Shown: positions 45,255 to 54,411 of the stretch, one piece after another
How positions within the stretch are numbered: position 1 is the stretch's first letter
Layout: each line of letters starts with the position of its first letter
Assembly (NCBI RefSeq): GCF_003590335.1
Contig: NZ_MIET01000027.1
Coordinates: forward strand, 62,001-126,000
DNA from: Pseudoalteromonas sp. MSK9-3
Lineage (GTDB): Bacteria > Pseudomonadota > Gammaproteobacteria > Enterobacterales > Alteromonadaceae
Reading direction: 5' to 3'
Length of the DNA: 64,000 nucleotides
Program-made: the position numbers and the translations under genes
The notes under the pieces: generated by a model
What the model was told of the DNA's origin: nothing
Databases searched by the model: none
What the model saw: the letters and a program-made list of their open reading frames with translations, nothing else

Positions 45255-45932
45255 TTACAAAATGGTTGCGATCTCTTCGAAGGGTTTTTTGACTAATGCA
45301 TGCTCTGGCACACTCGCATTCTCACTGGGGTAACCGGCGATTAAGAGCATATAAGGGCGTTCATTATCACGATCACGGCCACAAATATCGGTAAGAAAGC
45401 TCATTGGCTTCGGTGTATGTGTTAAGGTTGCGAGGCCTGCATTATGTAATGCTTGAATTAAAAATCCAGTCGCGAGTCCAACTGATTCATGAACATAGTA
45501 ATTGGTATTTTTATCTTCGCTTTGGATCCCGCCTTTTTTCTGGCTGAATACAGCAATAAGCCATGGTGCATGCTCTAAATACGGTTTTTGCGCGTCGGTC
45601 CCGAGTGGCTTTAATGCATCTAACCATTCTTCGCCTGCTCTGCCTTCATAAAATGAACGCTCAAGATCTTCAGCAGCTTGGCGAATTTGCTTTTTGACAT
45701 CAAGACTGTTGATCGCAACAAAGTGCCAAGGTTGATGATTTGCGCCACTGGGAGCTGTTGCGGCTGTCTTTATGCATGCTTCTATGATCTCTTGTGGTAC
45801 AGGACGGTCACTAAAACTGCGGATGGAGTGACGGCGCTTAGTATTTGCGAGGAAGTCATTGGCGCGTTGTAACATTTCATCTTGTGGGTACTCAATAAAG
45901 TCACTTAAGGCGACATTGGCATGGTCTTGCAT
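45255..45932 (-). CDS. nitroreductase-fold flavoprotein, iodotyrosine deiodinase-like
   Basis: This 225-residue FMN enzyme is of the nitroreductase superfamily. The features are RRHSIRSFSDRPVPQE, TAPSGANHQPWHFVA, an insert with EEWLDALKPLGTDAQKPYLEHAPW, and THTPKPMSFL. The insert and the EHAPWLIAVF region resemble the lid segment of iodotyrosine deiodinase and its bacterial homologues more than classical NfsB-type reductases. Reductive dehalogenation or reduction of a halogenated aromatic is therefore possible but not shown. It is monocistronic. Confidence 0.82.
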   Translation of the reverse strand: MQDHANVALSDFIEYPQDEMLQRANDFLANTKRRHSIRSFSDRPVPQEIIEACIKTAATAPSGANHQPWHFVAINSLDVKKQIRQAAEDLERSFYEGRAGEEWLDALKPLGTDAQKPYLEHAPWLIAVFSQKKGGIQSEDKNTNYYVHESVGLATGFLIQALHNAGLATLTHTPKPMSFLTDICGRDRDNERPYMLLIAGYPSENASVPEHALVKKPFEEIATIL

Positions 45933-46050
45933 AGGATTACCTGTTTATTTTAGTTAGTATAATGCAAGTTATAACCTGTGCTGTGCCTAGGTGCAATATG
46001 CGTTAGTAATCTGTTAATTTATGATGTAATTAATTAAATACAGGGAGTAA

Positions 46051-46722
46051 ATGAATATGTTGTATCAAGCGACATGGGATGATGGTAGAACCGTTGATTT
46101 ACCTATGGGAAAGGCTGTATGTGTGGGTCGAAATTATGTTGCTCATGCACAAGAGCTAAATAACCCTATTCCTGATGAACCATTGCTATTTATGAAACCC
46201 AGTAGCAGCTTCCAAGCATTTGACAGCGAAGTGAAATTACGTGAGGACTTAGGCCAACATCACTATGAAGCTGAATTAGTCATCCTGATTGGCAGTGTTG
46301 TTGACAGAGATACTGTGAATTATGCTGATGCTATGATTGGCGTTGGTTTAGGGTTGGATTTAACATTACGTGATGTACAAACCCGCTTAAAAAGCCAAGG
46401 ATTACCGTGGGAGCGGGCGAAAGCTTACGATGGGAGTTGTGCATTGACGCCTTTTACACCGGTATCAAAGCATCACAACTTACACAACAGTGAATATCGT
46501 TTTTGGATTAATGGTGAGCTCAAACAACAAGGTGACACTTCTTTGATGATCAACTCCGTTGAGGCACTCATAGCAAACATTACGCAGGTTTTTTCACTCT
46601 ACCCTGGTGATATTGTGATGACCGGAACTCCAGCAGGTGTTGGTGCACTAGCACACGGTGATAAGCTCCAGCTGCAGTATGAAAACGGTGCAAAATACTA
46701 CAGTACCGCGATAATTACTTAG
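46051..46722 (+). CDS. fumarylacetoacetate hydrolase family protein
   Basis: This 223-residue FAH-fold enzyme resembles YcgM/acylpyruvate hydrolases. KAVCVGRNYVAHAQELNN leads, followed by PLLFMKPSSSF, the metal ligands in HYEAELVILIG, LDLTLRDVQ, and GDIVMTGTPAGVG near the end. It would cleave acylpyruvates or related C-C bonds with Mg2+. CAGGGAGTAA precedes the ATG. Its 3' end is overlapped by the run-on frame of the broken tauE gene on the other strand. Confidence 0.9.
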   Translation: MNMLYQATWDDGRTVDLPMGKAVCVGRNYVAHAQELNNPIPDEPLLFMKPSSSFQAFDSEVKLREDLGQHHYEAELVILIGSVVDRDTVNYADAMIGVGLGLDLTLRDVQTRLKSQGLPWERAKAYDGSCALTPFTPVSKHHNLHNSEYRFWINGELKQQGDTSLMINSVEALIANITQVFSLYPGDIVMTGTPAGVGALAHGDKLQLQYENGAKYYSTAIIT

Positions 46723-47606
46723 GTAGAGTTTACGGCTTAGGGGGGATCCGTCGGCTAATGAGTCCGGTCGAGGTGATGATATTCTGCACTCTAGGCTTAT
46801 AGCGTGTAAAAAATATCTCGACTTTATAAGCCCACCTAATGGTGCGCCTAAGGCGACAACAGGTGCTGCAAAAAACCAACTTGTTATCACAAATGACGAA
46901 GGGACATAGTTACTAGATAGTATAAGTATAGATCCAATTATTGCGTTGGCTGCCATGAGAGCAACGGTTGTTGGGATCACTTTTTTTGCAGGTTGTTTCA
47001 TCAAAATTACATAGTAAAAGAACAACAGTGTATCGGCTCCAGCTCCTAAAAAACCGCTAATCAACCCGCCAATAAAAGCCGCTGTGGCAAGTTTTTTGCG
47101 TGCAAAAATGAGAGCATGCGTCCTAGGGGGATGAGTGAAGCTATCAAGCAATATAATTGCAACCAGGAGTAAAAAACAGGTGTATATATGTTTAATAACT
47201 AGACCGCTTTCGATATTAATAAACAAGCATGCAAACTGCCCCAAAACGGAAAAAGTAAGCGCATAACTTAGCGTTTTCCAGTCAATTTCTATTTTTTACT
47301 AATAAAAAAGAGTGTTGCAAATGACATACCTATAGACTGAATGAACAGTGAAAATACTTTTGCGTCTTCTGCAGGTACCGCAAGTACTTTAGTTAATATA
47401 GGGAAAGCAACGGCCCAGCCGCCTAATGGTGTTGATCCCGCGACGAATGAGCCGAATAACATCGTTAAGCCCGTTTTCCAGCTGGCTGTGAGTTGTTCAG
47501 CATTGAAATGTAGATAATAATTACTAGCCCAAAATAATAGCCCGACGAAAAGCGTAAACCAGTAGAGTTTCGAAACTCTAGGTTTTATATTTAACATTTG
47601 AAACAC
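46648..47606 (-). pseudogene. frameshifted TauE/SafE family permease
   Basis: Two frames form one permease. The 5' part (47606-47289) begins MFQMLNIKPRVSKLYW and has GSFVAGSTPLGGWAVAFP and FSLFIQSIGMSFATL, the TauE landmarks. It stops at TAG 47289-47291, just after an A6 run (47292-47297 on the minus strand). Adding one A restores KKIEIDWKTLSYAL and joins it to the 3' part, which has GGLISGFLGAGADTLLFF and FFAAPVVALGAPLGG. After RYFLHAISL the expected last membrane helix is missing; the frame runs on with polar residues into the FAA hydrolase gene. It would have exported sulfite or sulfonate. It is probably inactive. Confidence 0.78.
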
Positions 47607-47782
47607 CTTGTTTACTTTGTGCGAGTATTGTGCCTGTTCTCTCTACATGTTTCAAGGTAGGTTAATTATTGGCCACGATAAAAGTTTGTTATCAGGTATC
47701 TCTTACAGTAATAAATATTTACTACTCAAGTATTTATACATCGGGCATTATAAAGCTTGCTGATACCCTACCAAGGAAAAAA

Positions 47783-48970
47783 ATGAAAATTAAAAAGTTA
47801 GGCACACCTTTTTCAGCCACCGCATGCAAAGTGATGTTGTGTGGTGGTGGAGAGTTAGGTAAAGAAGTGGTGATTGAGTTCAAACGCTTAGGCTGTGAAG
47901 TCATCGTACTCGATAGATATGAACACGCCCCAGCGATGCAAGTGGCAGATAGGTCTTATGTCTTATCTATGCTAGATGGTGAGCAGCTTGAGAAAATTAT
48001 TCAATTAGAGCAACCAGATTACATTGTGCCAGAGATAGAAGCCATTGCGACGGATAAACTAGTTGCATTAGAAGAGCAAGGTTTTACGGTGGTACCTAGC
48101 GCTAAGGCAACACAGCTCACTATGAATAGAGAGGGTATTCGTCGTTTGGCCGCTGAGGAGTTAAATATCCTCACGTCAGAATATCAATTTGTTGATACCT
48201 TTGATGATTTTCAGCGTGCTATAGAAGCCATTGGTTTTCCGTGTGTAGTAAAGCCAATCATGAGCTCTTCAGGTAAAGGGCAAAGTGTGGTTAAGCATGC
48301 TCAAGATATAGCGCAAGCATGGCAATATGCGCAAGAAGGGGGCAGAGCTGGACAAGGTCGAGTGATTGTTGAAGGTTTTGTTGATTTTGATTATGAGATC
48401 ACGTTATTGACCGTCAGGCATGTAGAGGGAACCAGCTTTTGTGAGCCGATAGGGCATGTACAAAAAAGTGGTGACTATCAGCAAAGTTGGCAACCACAGG
48501 CAATGAGCAAGTTAGCACTGGAGCGCAGCAAAGAAGTCGCTACCTTGGTCACTGATACGTTAGGTGGGCGTGGGCTGTTTGGCGTGGAATTGTTTGTTAA
48601 AGGTGATGAAGTCTTTTTTAGTGAGGTATCTCCTCGACCACATGATACCGGCATGGTTACTTTAATCTCACAAGACTTGAGTGAATTTGCGTTACATGTA
48701 CGAGCCATATTAGGGCTGCCAATTCCCAATATTAGTTTTTATGGGCCTTCCGCATCGAGCGTTATTTTAGTGACGGGTGAATCAAGTCAAGTGATATTTG
48801 GCAATGTTGCGCATGGTTTGAGTTTAGCAAATACAGATATACGGTTATTTGGTAAGCCAGAAGTTCAAGGAACTCGGCGAATGGGAGTTGCTTTAGCGCG
48901 AGATACAGATGTGCAGCTGGCTGTTGATAAAGCCAAAGAAGTGGTTAGTAGGTTGGAGGTGACCATATGA
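47783..48970 (+). CDS. purT: formate-dependent phosphoribosylglycinamide formyltransferase
   Basis: PurT uses ATP and formate to formylate GAR in purine synthesis, an alternative to PurN. The protein has 395 residues from ATG 47783, preceded by CCAAGGAAAA; a longer in-frame start at 47669 has no support. This ATP-grasp enzyme has [56 protein letters not shown] and [16 protein letters not shown]. It overlaps the next gene by four bases (ATGA). Confidence 0.96.
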   Translation: MKIKKLGTPFSATACKVMLCGGGELGKEVVIEFKRLGCEVIVLDRYEHAPAMQVADRSYVLSMLDGEQLEKIIQLEQPDYIVPEIEAIATDKLVALEEQGFTVVPSAKATQLTMNREGIRRLAAEELNILTSEYQFVDTFDDFQRAIEAIGFPCVVKPIMSSSGKGQSVVKHAQDIAQAWQYAQEGGRAGQGRVIVEGFVDFDYEITLLTVRHVEGTSFCEPIGHVQKSGDYQQSWQPQAMSKLALERSKEVATLVTDTLGGRGLFGVELFVKGDEVFFSEVSPRPHDTGMVTLISQDLSEFALHVRAILGLPIPNISFYGPSASSVILVTGESSQVIFGNVAHGLSLANTDIRLFGKPEVQGTRRMGVALARDTDVQLAVDKAKEVVSRLEVTI

Positions 48971-49866
48971 GTGAAGGGAAAAGTAAACGCGTAGTCGAGC
49001 CATTTGTGATGGGGTTCTGGCGTTTATTAGATTGGCAATTGTCTGAACAGCAATGTGTGTCGTTTTTGAAAGAGTGTATTGAGCTGGGTGTAACCCATAC
49101 AGATCATGCCGATATTTATGGTCAATACGAGTGTGAAGCTGCATTTGGTGCCGCACTAAAACTAGCGCCCAGTATTCGAGATGAAATAAAGATTATTACC
49201 AAATGTGGCATTCGTCCGGCACTGGCTAAAAAAGGGCTGGCTGGGAAAGCAAATCATTATGACTCAAGCAAGGCGCATATAATAGCGTCTGTGCAGCAAT
49301 CATTGCAGCATTTTAATACCGATAGAATTGACGTATTACTGATCCACCGACCTGATTATTTAATGCGTGCCGATGAAGTTGCAGAAGCTTTTCAGCAATT
49401 AAAACAGCAAGGCGATGTGCTACATTTTGGCGTCTCTAATTTTTCACCCTCGCAATTATCACTATTACAATCGCGATGCGATTTTCCTTTGGTGACCAAT
49501 CAACTTGAGTGCTCACCCTATGAAATGGCAGCATTAGAGAACGGCACGTTAGACCAATGCCAAGAATTAGATATTTCACCTATGTTTTGGTCGCCTTTGG
49601 CAGGTGGTAAGCTATTTAGTCGTGATGATGAAAAAGCATTACGATTACAAGCTGTATTACGGCAGGTTGGCGAGGAAATTGGCGCAACGTCTTTAGACCA
49701 AGTGGTGTATTGTTGGTTATCGACTTTACCAAGTAAACCGTCGATTGTATTGGGCACCGGAAATATTGACCGAGTGAGCGCTGCGACTAAGAGCCAATTA
49801 CTGACGATGAATCCAGAGCAGTGGTATCGGATATGGCAATCCTCAACAGGCCATAGTGTGCCTTAA
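48967..49866 (+). CDS. aldo/keto reductase, YdhF-like
   Basis: This 299-residue NADPH-dependent aldo/keto reductase has the start [11 protein letters not shown] and the catalytic aspartate and tyrosine in [15 protein letters not shown]. The lysine is in ITKCGIRP, the histidine in VLLIHRPD, and [11 protein letters not shown] and SPLAGGKLF follow. It is coupled to purT by a four-base overlap, a pairing I do not know to be functional. The substrate is unknown. A terminator follows. Confidence 0.9.
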   Translation: MSEGKSKRVVEPFVMGFWRLLDWQLSEQQCVSFLKECIELGVTHTDHADIYGQYECEAAFGAALKLAPSIRDEIKIITKCGIRPALAKKGLAGKANHYDSSKAHIIASVQQSLQHFNTDRIDVLLIHRPDYLMRADEVAEAFQQLKQQGDVLHFGVSNFSPSQLSLLQSRCDFPLVTNQLECSPYEMAALENGTLDQCQELDISPMFWSPLAGGKLFSRDDEKALRLQAVLRQVGEEIGATSLDQVVYCWLSTLPSKPSIVLGTGNIDRVSAATKSQLLTMNPEQWYRIWQSSTGHSVP

Positions 49867-49874
49867 AGTTTTTT

Positions 49875-49897
49875 AAAGGCCCTGATGGGCCTTTTTT
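49875..49897 (+). terminator. terminator of the purT-aldo/keto reductase pair
   Basis: The 8-base stem AAAGGCCC / GGGCCTTT with a TGAT loop is followed by TTTT, about 9 bases after the stop codon. Confidence 0.9.
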
Positions 49898-49918
49898 GGT
49901 TGCTGTGTGAGTATGACT

Positions 49919-50590
49919 CTATAGTTCAAAGTCGAGTCCATAACTCACGTACGCTTTAATATCATCATCAGCGTCTAGGTCTGTTTTAACAAAGCCAAGA
50001 GTAAAGCCATTTTTAGCAATGCTTACCCCGTAATCCATATAGCTATCATCTTCACCAGTCCACTCCATAACGGTGTCGCCACTTGATTGGCCGATATGAA
50101 ATGCGAGTTCTGTCTCATTTAAAATTGTAAAGCTGGCGCCTAACTCTAAATACAGCATTTCTTCTTCAGTACTTTGATCTTCTTGTGCGTGAGTCAGGTA
50201 ACTTGCTTTAAAGCTCAACCATTGCCAGCTTAACGCACCATATAGCTCGCCAAAATCACTGCTTCCTGATGCATCTGGGTAAGCGTAGTGGATATAACCA
50301 ACATCGTAGCCTAAGTCACCTTGGGTACCAGTAAAGCCTGCATATAAATCTAATTCGTAACTTGTTTTGTTACCAAAATCAACATTGGAGACCCAAGTAC
50401 CCGCGTAAAAGCCTGAGTCATCGCTATAGTCAATTCCGCCCGAGACAGCTGAGCCATCTTTGGTTTGGGTGATCCCGCGCCAAAAATAATTGGAACTGGC
50501 GGCTACGTTCGCAGTGACTTCTGCCACGCTATGAAATGATGTTGTACTTAATAATGATGCTGTAACTATGAGTGGTAGTAGTTTTTTCAT
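49919..50590 (-). CDS. TorF family putative porin
   Basis: The 223-residue outer-membrane protein has a signal peptide (MKKLLPLIVTASLLSTTSF then HSVAE). The mature start VTANVAASSNYFWRGITQT and the alternating beta-strand pattern ending YVSYGLDFEL (terminal hydrophobic residue) fit the Gcw_chp/TorF family. ATG 50590 has AAGGAATAAC upstream. A longer frame to 50788 would bury the signal peptide and is rejected. Solute specificity is unknown. Confidence 0.85.
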   Translation of the reverse strand: MKKLLPLIVTASLLSTTSFHSVAEVTANVAASSNYFWRGITQTKDGSAVSGGIDYSDDSGFYAGTWVSNVDFGNKTSYELDLYAGFTGTQGDLGYDVGYIHYAYPDASGSSDFGELYGALSWQWLSFKASYLTHAQEDQSTEEEMLYLELGASFTILNETELAFHIGQSSGDTVMEWTGEDDSYMDYGVSIAKNGFTLGFVKTDLDADDDIKAYVSYGLDFEL

Positions 50591-50815
50591 TGTTATTCCT
50601 TGATGCGCTAGAGATGTACAGAATTCAGCAATAATTGCGCCATGTGCAATAAGTTGCATTATTTTTAATTCATTACATTGATGTATAGCTGATTTTTTTA
50701 TTCTTGCTAGGGCGGAAAGTAAAGTTGTTGGGAAAAATTTGACCTTACGTGGTGCAACGACTTTTAGCGTTGCACTGAGATGTTGCATTAATTTTAGAGG
50801 TTTTTATTAAAGCAC

Positions 50816-50848
50816 GATATATGGCACTAATATGAAGTGCCATATATC
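50816..50848 (-). terminator. hairpin after the 388-residue hypothetical gene
   Basis: A perfect 13-base stem (GATATATGGCACT and its complement) has a 7-base loop. It starts 8 bases past the stop codon of the leftward gene. The T tract that follows on the minus strand is weak. Confidence 0.6.
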
Positions 50849-50856
50849 ATATGAGG

Positions 50857-52023
50857 CTAGCCAAATATGGCACGCATTAATGAGATGGTTTCATCAACAC
50901 TACGGCCTTTTTCTACTTCAGAGACAATCGAGTCACGCTTATCGCGAATATGCTGTGGGATAGATTCATCGCTTAAAGCGCGGTCAACTAATATTTCAGC
51001 CGACTCTTTACCACGGCGAACTGATTTTTTAGCGCCAGAGCTTGTACTTCTCGTTGGCTTGTTTAGTAGTTTTATATAATTAGATTGATTGGCAGTGTCT
51101 TTATCTGCATGGTAAAACCAACAAGGGATCAGGGCCTTTATACCTGCAAGCTGCTGCTCAAATTCATCTGCTGCCGAGGTCATCGTAAACCAAGGCATCG
51201 CGTGAATTGTTTTGACGATATCAGTCCAGTAACGTTCGAAGTCACGGTTATTGAGTTTGGTAATGCCTAAAGCCGAGCATAGTGCATCTAGTTTCGTGTT
51301 GGCTATCGGCGTAAACACATCAGGGCGACGCATGGCTAGTAACCGAGTAGCAGGGGCCAAAGTTGGTTTTTCTTCACTGTTGGCAAAAGCTGTTAGGTAA
51401 GCAATCATGAACTGCTGGTAATCTTGCTCGCTCACAGGTCCTTCAAGTGGAATGTGTGCCAGTGCAACATCAAACTCTCCGGGGAAGTCTGCAAACAGTT
51501 GATGGAAGCCTTTGGCATTTTTTGTCGAGGCAAACCATTCAACATCAAAGTTGTATACGCTTGGGTCTAAAGAGGCAGCATGTTTACCACTGAATGCAAG
51601 CCTATCTTCTACAATCATGTCTTTAAGCGGTGTTGCACGTAATGTCGCGATATAGTCAGTGAGCTTTAGTTGTTCTTCTAGTGCTAGCACTTCACTATGC
51701 TGAGAAACAAAACCAGTCAGTACCGGCCAAGGCGCAACACGCAAGGTTTTAAGCTGTAAAAAGCTGATAGCGGAAGTAAGCTGATCTTGTAACTTTTTGA
51801 CAATGGGTAACTGGTGGTCATCGAGTAAATCAAAATTGATGCGATTTTTTGCAACATCATGTAGTTCATAGCACCAACTTAAAAAGTCTTCTGGATGCTG
51901 CTCTACTTTTACTGCCATCAAGTTTAAGCTTATCTCAGTGGCTTGTTTTAATATATTTTGGTAAATCTGACTTTCTTGTTCACCTAGAGCCATTTTCGAC
52001 GGGGAAATAAGCAACTTCTTCAT
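50857..52023 (-). CDS. conserved-looking protein of unknown function, 388 residues
   Basis: I do not recognise a family. The protein starts MKKLLISPSKMAL at ATG 52023; GGAGG lies 11 bases upstream, slightly far. A start at 52062 would add 13 residues. It is soluble, mostly helical, with no signal peptide or membrane helix. A central part has LLAMRRPDVFTPIANTKLDALCSALG. A lysine/serine-rich segment (TRSTSSGAKKSVRRGKES) near the end precedes a short helical tail. Isolated position; function unknown. Confidence 0.7.
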   Translation of the reverse strand: MKKLLISPSKMALGEQESQIYQNILKQATEISLNLMAVKVEQHPEDFLSWCYELHDVAKNRINFDLLDDHQLPIVKKLQDQLTSAISFLQLKTLRVAPWPVLTGFVSQHSEVLALEEQLKLTDYIATLRATPLKDMIVEDRLAFSGKHAASLDPSVYNFDVEWFASTKNAKGFHQLFADFPGEFDVALAHIPLEGPVSEQDYQQFMIAYLTAFANSEEKPTLAPATRLLAMRRPDVFTPIANTKLDALCSALGITKLNNRDFERYWTDIVKTIHAMPWFTMTSAADEFEQQLAGIKALIPCWFYHADKDTANQSNYIKLLNKPTRSTSSGAKKSVRRGKESAEILVDRALSDESIPQHIRDKRDSIVSEVEKGRSVDETISLMRAIFG

Positions 52024-52335
52024 ACTGGCTGGCGCCTCCACACATAAGCATATTTTTATCATTACAGTTTAGCTAATGGTTCGCAAAACTGACAAGGTGG
52101 TGGATCATACCGAAGAATGTGAAAGTTACAATCATCGATATAAAGAATTGTACATCGTAAATGGCGTAGTGATAGAGAGTGAGCACATGAGTAGCGCATT
52201 ATTACTGTGAAATATAAGGTTTTCAATTACCTCCATATGAGGGTAAACCACACTCTCTCACAAACTCATTGATGATTTTATACCGCACCAAGGCTACTAT
52301 ATAGGCATAGCGCAATGAGACTGATAGGGAAAGAT
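52024..52335. other. intergenic region before asmA-like gene
   Basis: This 312-base divergent spacer contains a 44-codon frame (52076-52210, ATG to TGA) with no ribosome-binding site, which I do not call a gene. No strong promoter or hairpin is obvious. Confidence 0.35.
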
Positions 52336-54288
52336 ATGAACGCAGTAGTTAAAATTGTTGGCGGTGTGGCTGTCGTTGTGGTTGGCGTAGCTGTAGCAGC
52401 TCCGTTTTTAGTGCCAACGCAGACGATAATTGATCAAATTTCTAAACAGGTGGAGTCTACAACGGGTAGGACTTTACAAATCGCAGGTGATAGTGAAGTA
52501 TCAATATTGCCCAGCTTAAATGTCACGTTAAACAATGTTCGCTTCTCCAATATGACGACGGGCAGTACTGAGGATATGCTCTCTATGGAGCAATTGTCAG
52601 TACATATACCTTGGCTTTCGTTATTGTCAGGTGAAGCCAAATTAGAGCGGTTTGTTATTAATAACCCGACAATCACGCTTGAGACTGATAAACAGGGTCA
52701 GCCTAACTGGCAGTTATTTCCGACACAAGACAACCTTCCTACATCGACACAGACAACAACGACGCAACAGCCTTCAGCGGTGTCATTACCGAGTGGTTTT
52801 GATGTCAGTCTAGGTGAAGTCGCCATTTATGGTGGTTCAATTACTTACATTGATGGCCAAACTGGCGTTCAACATAGTGTTAATGAACTTGATTTAAGTA
52901 TTCAGCTCCCGTCTTTATACAAAGCACTTACAGTTAATGGTGCGATCACTTATCAATCACAAAAATTTGCATTAATGTCGGTGGTTGATACACCGGCAAA
53001 GGCGATTGTAGGAGAGGCGTTTAACATTGAACAGCGCCTTAGCTCACAACTGTTGAATCTTGAATTTAATGGGGTGGTCGCACACCAGGGTAAAGACATT
53101 CAAGGCGAATTAACCCTTGCAGGTGAGTCAGTGAAAGCGATAACCCAGTGGCAGAATATTGCGCTCCCAGCCAAAGATAACGCATTTAATCAGTTTAGCG
53201 TTGCGGGAAGTATGTCGTTTGTTGATAATACGTTTACGCTTAACTCGTTGGTTGCTAAGTTAGATGAGTTAGAAATAAAAGGGCAAAGTAAAATTGTATT
53301 AGGAACGAAACCTAATATTAACGCCAATATTGATTTAGGCATGTTAGATTTAAACCCTTACCTTCCTGACCCTGCGGCGGCGCCAGCGCCCGACAAGCCC
53401 GATGCGCAAACACCGAGTCAACCCATTGTATGGGATGATACGCCAATTGATTTATCGGCATTAGGGCAAGTCAACGCAGATATTGTGGTGCGCTCCACGG
53501 GTTTAAAAGCGCACGATATTACTTTGGGGAAAAACCAGTTTTCATTACAGCTTAAAAACAGTGTTGCACAACTAGGCCTTGATGAGTTTAACGCTTATGA
53601 CGGTACAGGCAAAGGCAGTGTTAAAGTAAATGCTGATGTAACGCCTTATAAAATAGCAACAAATTTTGCGTTGAAAAACATCAATGCAGAACCGTTACTT
53701 ACTGATGCGGTCGGGTTTGATAAAGTTCTGGGTAAAGGCAGTATTGATTGGAATTTAACAACCCAAGGCCAAAGCCAAAAACAATTTGTATCAGCGCTTG
53801 CCGGTAACATGGCATTTAGCTTTAAAGATGGGGGCGTTAAAGGCGCTAATATTGCTCAAATGACCCGCAAAGCCAAAGAAATGCTCAAAGGCGATTTTTC
53901 TTCATTAAAAGACGGATTAAATGCAGATTATGATCCGCAGCAGAAAACAGACTTTTCCGCGTTAACAGGTAGTTTTGTATTTAAAGACGGTGTTGGCCGC
54001 AATAATGATTTGAGTTTAGCGAGCCCATTAATACGCATTACTGGCTCGGGTGAGGTTGATTTACCGAACACTAATGTGAACTATCGCTTGGTTACCGGTA
54101 TTGTTGATACGGTTGAAGGTCAAGCAAGTGCAGATAAAAGTACGGGCTTTAAAGTGCCATTGCGCATTAAGGGGCCTTTTCATAAAGTGGATGTCAGTTT
54201 AGATATAAGCAGTGCCGCCAAAGAGAACGTGAAAGACAAATTAAAAGATAAACTCAAAGATAAGTTCAAAGGGCTATTTGGTGGCTAA
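52336..54288 (+). CDS. AsmA family envelope protein
   Basis: This 650-residue AsmA-like protein starts at ATG 52336 (RBS AGGGAAAG); a start at 52315 is less likely. One N-terminal membrane helix (about 6-27) is followed by a large periplasmic part with the AsmA start (TTGRTLQIAGDSEVSILPSLNVTLNNV). An AsmA C-terminal domain has FKDGGVKGANIAQM, and the protein ends in repeated KDKLKDKLKDKF and LFGG. Such proteins help lipid transport or outer-membrane assembly. The heptamer repeat follows directly after the stop. Confidence 0.9.
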   Translation: MNAVVKIVGGVAVVVVGVAVAAPFLVPTQTIIDQISKQVESTTGRTLQIAGDSEVSILPSLNVTLNNVRFSNMTTGSTEDMLSMEQLSVHIPWLSLLSGEAKLERFVINNPTITLETDKQGQPNWQLFPTQDNLPTSTQTTTTQQPSAVSLPSGFDVSLGEVAIYGGSITYIDGQTGVQHSVNELDLSIQLPSLYKALTVNGAITYQSQKFALMSVVDTPAKAIVGEAFNIEQRLSSQLLNLEFNGVVAHQGKDIQGELTLAGESVKAITQWQNIALPAKDNAFNQFSVAGSMSFVDNTFTLNSLVAKLDELEIKGQSKIVLGTKPNINANIDLGMLDLNPYLPDPAAAPAPDKPDAQTPSQPIVWDDTPIDLSALGQVNADIVVRSTGLKAHDITLGKNQFSLQLKNSVAQLGLDEFNAYDGTGKGSVKVNADVTPYKIATNFALKNINAEPLLTDAVGFDKVLGKGSIDWNLTTQGQSQKQFVSALAGNMAFSFKDGGVKGANIAQMTRKAKEMLKGDFSSLKDGLNADYDPQQKTDFSALTGSFVFKDGVGRNNDLSLASPLIRITGSGEVDLPNTNVNYRLVTGIVDTVEGQASADKSTGFKVPLRIKGPFHKVDVSLDISSAAKENVKDKLKDKLKDKFKGLFGG

Positions 54289-54293
54289 TACTC

Positions 54294-54342
54294 GATAGAG
54301 TATAGAGTATAGAGTATAGAGTATAGAGTATAGAGTATAGAG
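54294..54342 (+). repeat. heptanucleotide tandem repeat (TATAGAG)n
   Basis: Six perfect copies of TATAGAG (54301-54342) follow one imperfect copy (GATAGAG). The repeat lies 5 bases after the asmA-like stop codon and about 70 bases before the dioxygenase start. It is a likely site of slipped-strand length change. Confidence 0.95.
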
Positions 54343-54411
54343 AATAATGAATAGAGGCCAAACGTAGGTCTCTATTTATATTTAGTGCAGTATTACAAGG
54401 AATGCATATCG

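Noticed and set aside
46648..47244. An independent gene starting at a TTG for the 3' half of tauE
   Set aside because: The frame continues upstream of that codon with membrane-protein sequence that joins the 5' half after one added A.
50591..50788. A 66-residue N-terminal extension of the porin
   Set aside because: It would put a clear signal peptide inside the protein; ATG 50590 has its own AAGGA site.
52076..52210. A 44-codon frame between the hypothetical gene and asmA-like gene
   Set aside because: No ribosome-binding site and no recognisable family; it could occur by chance.
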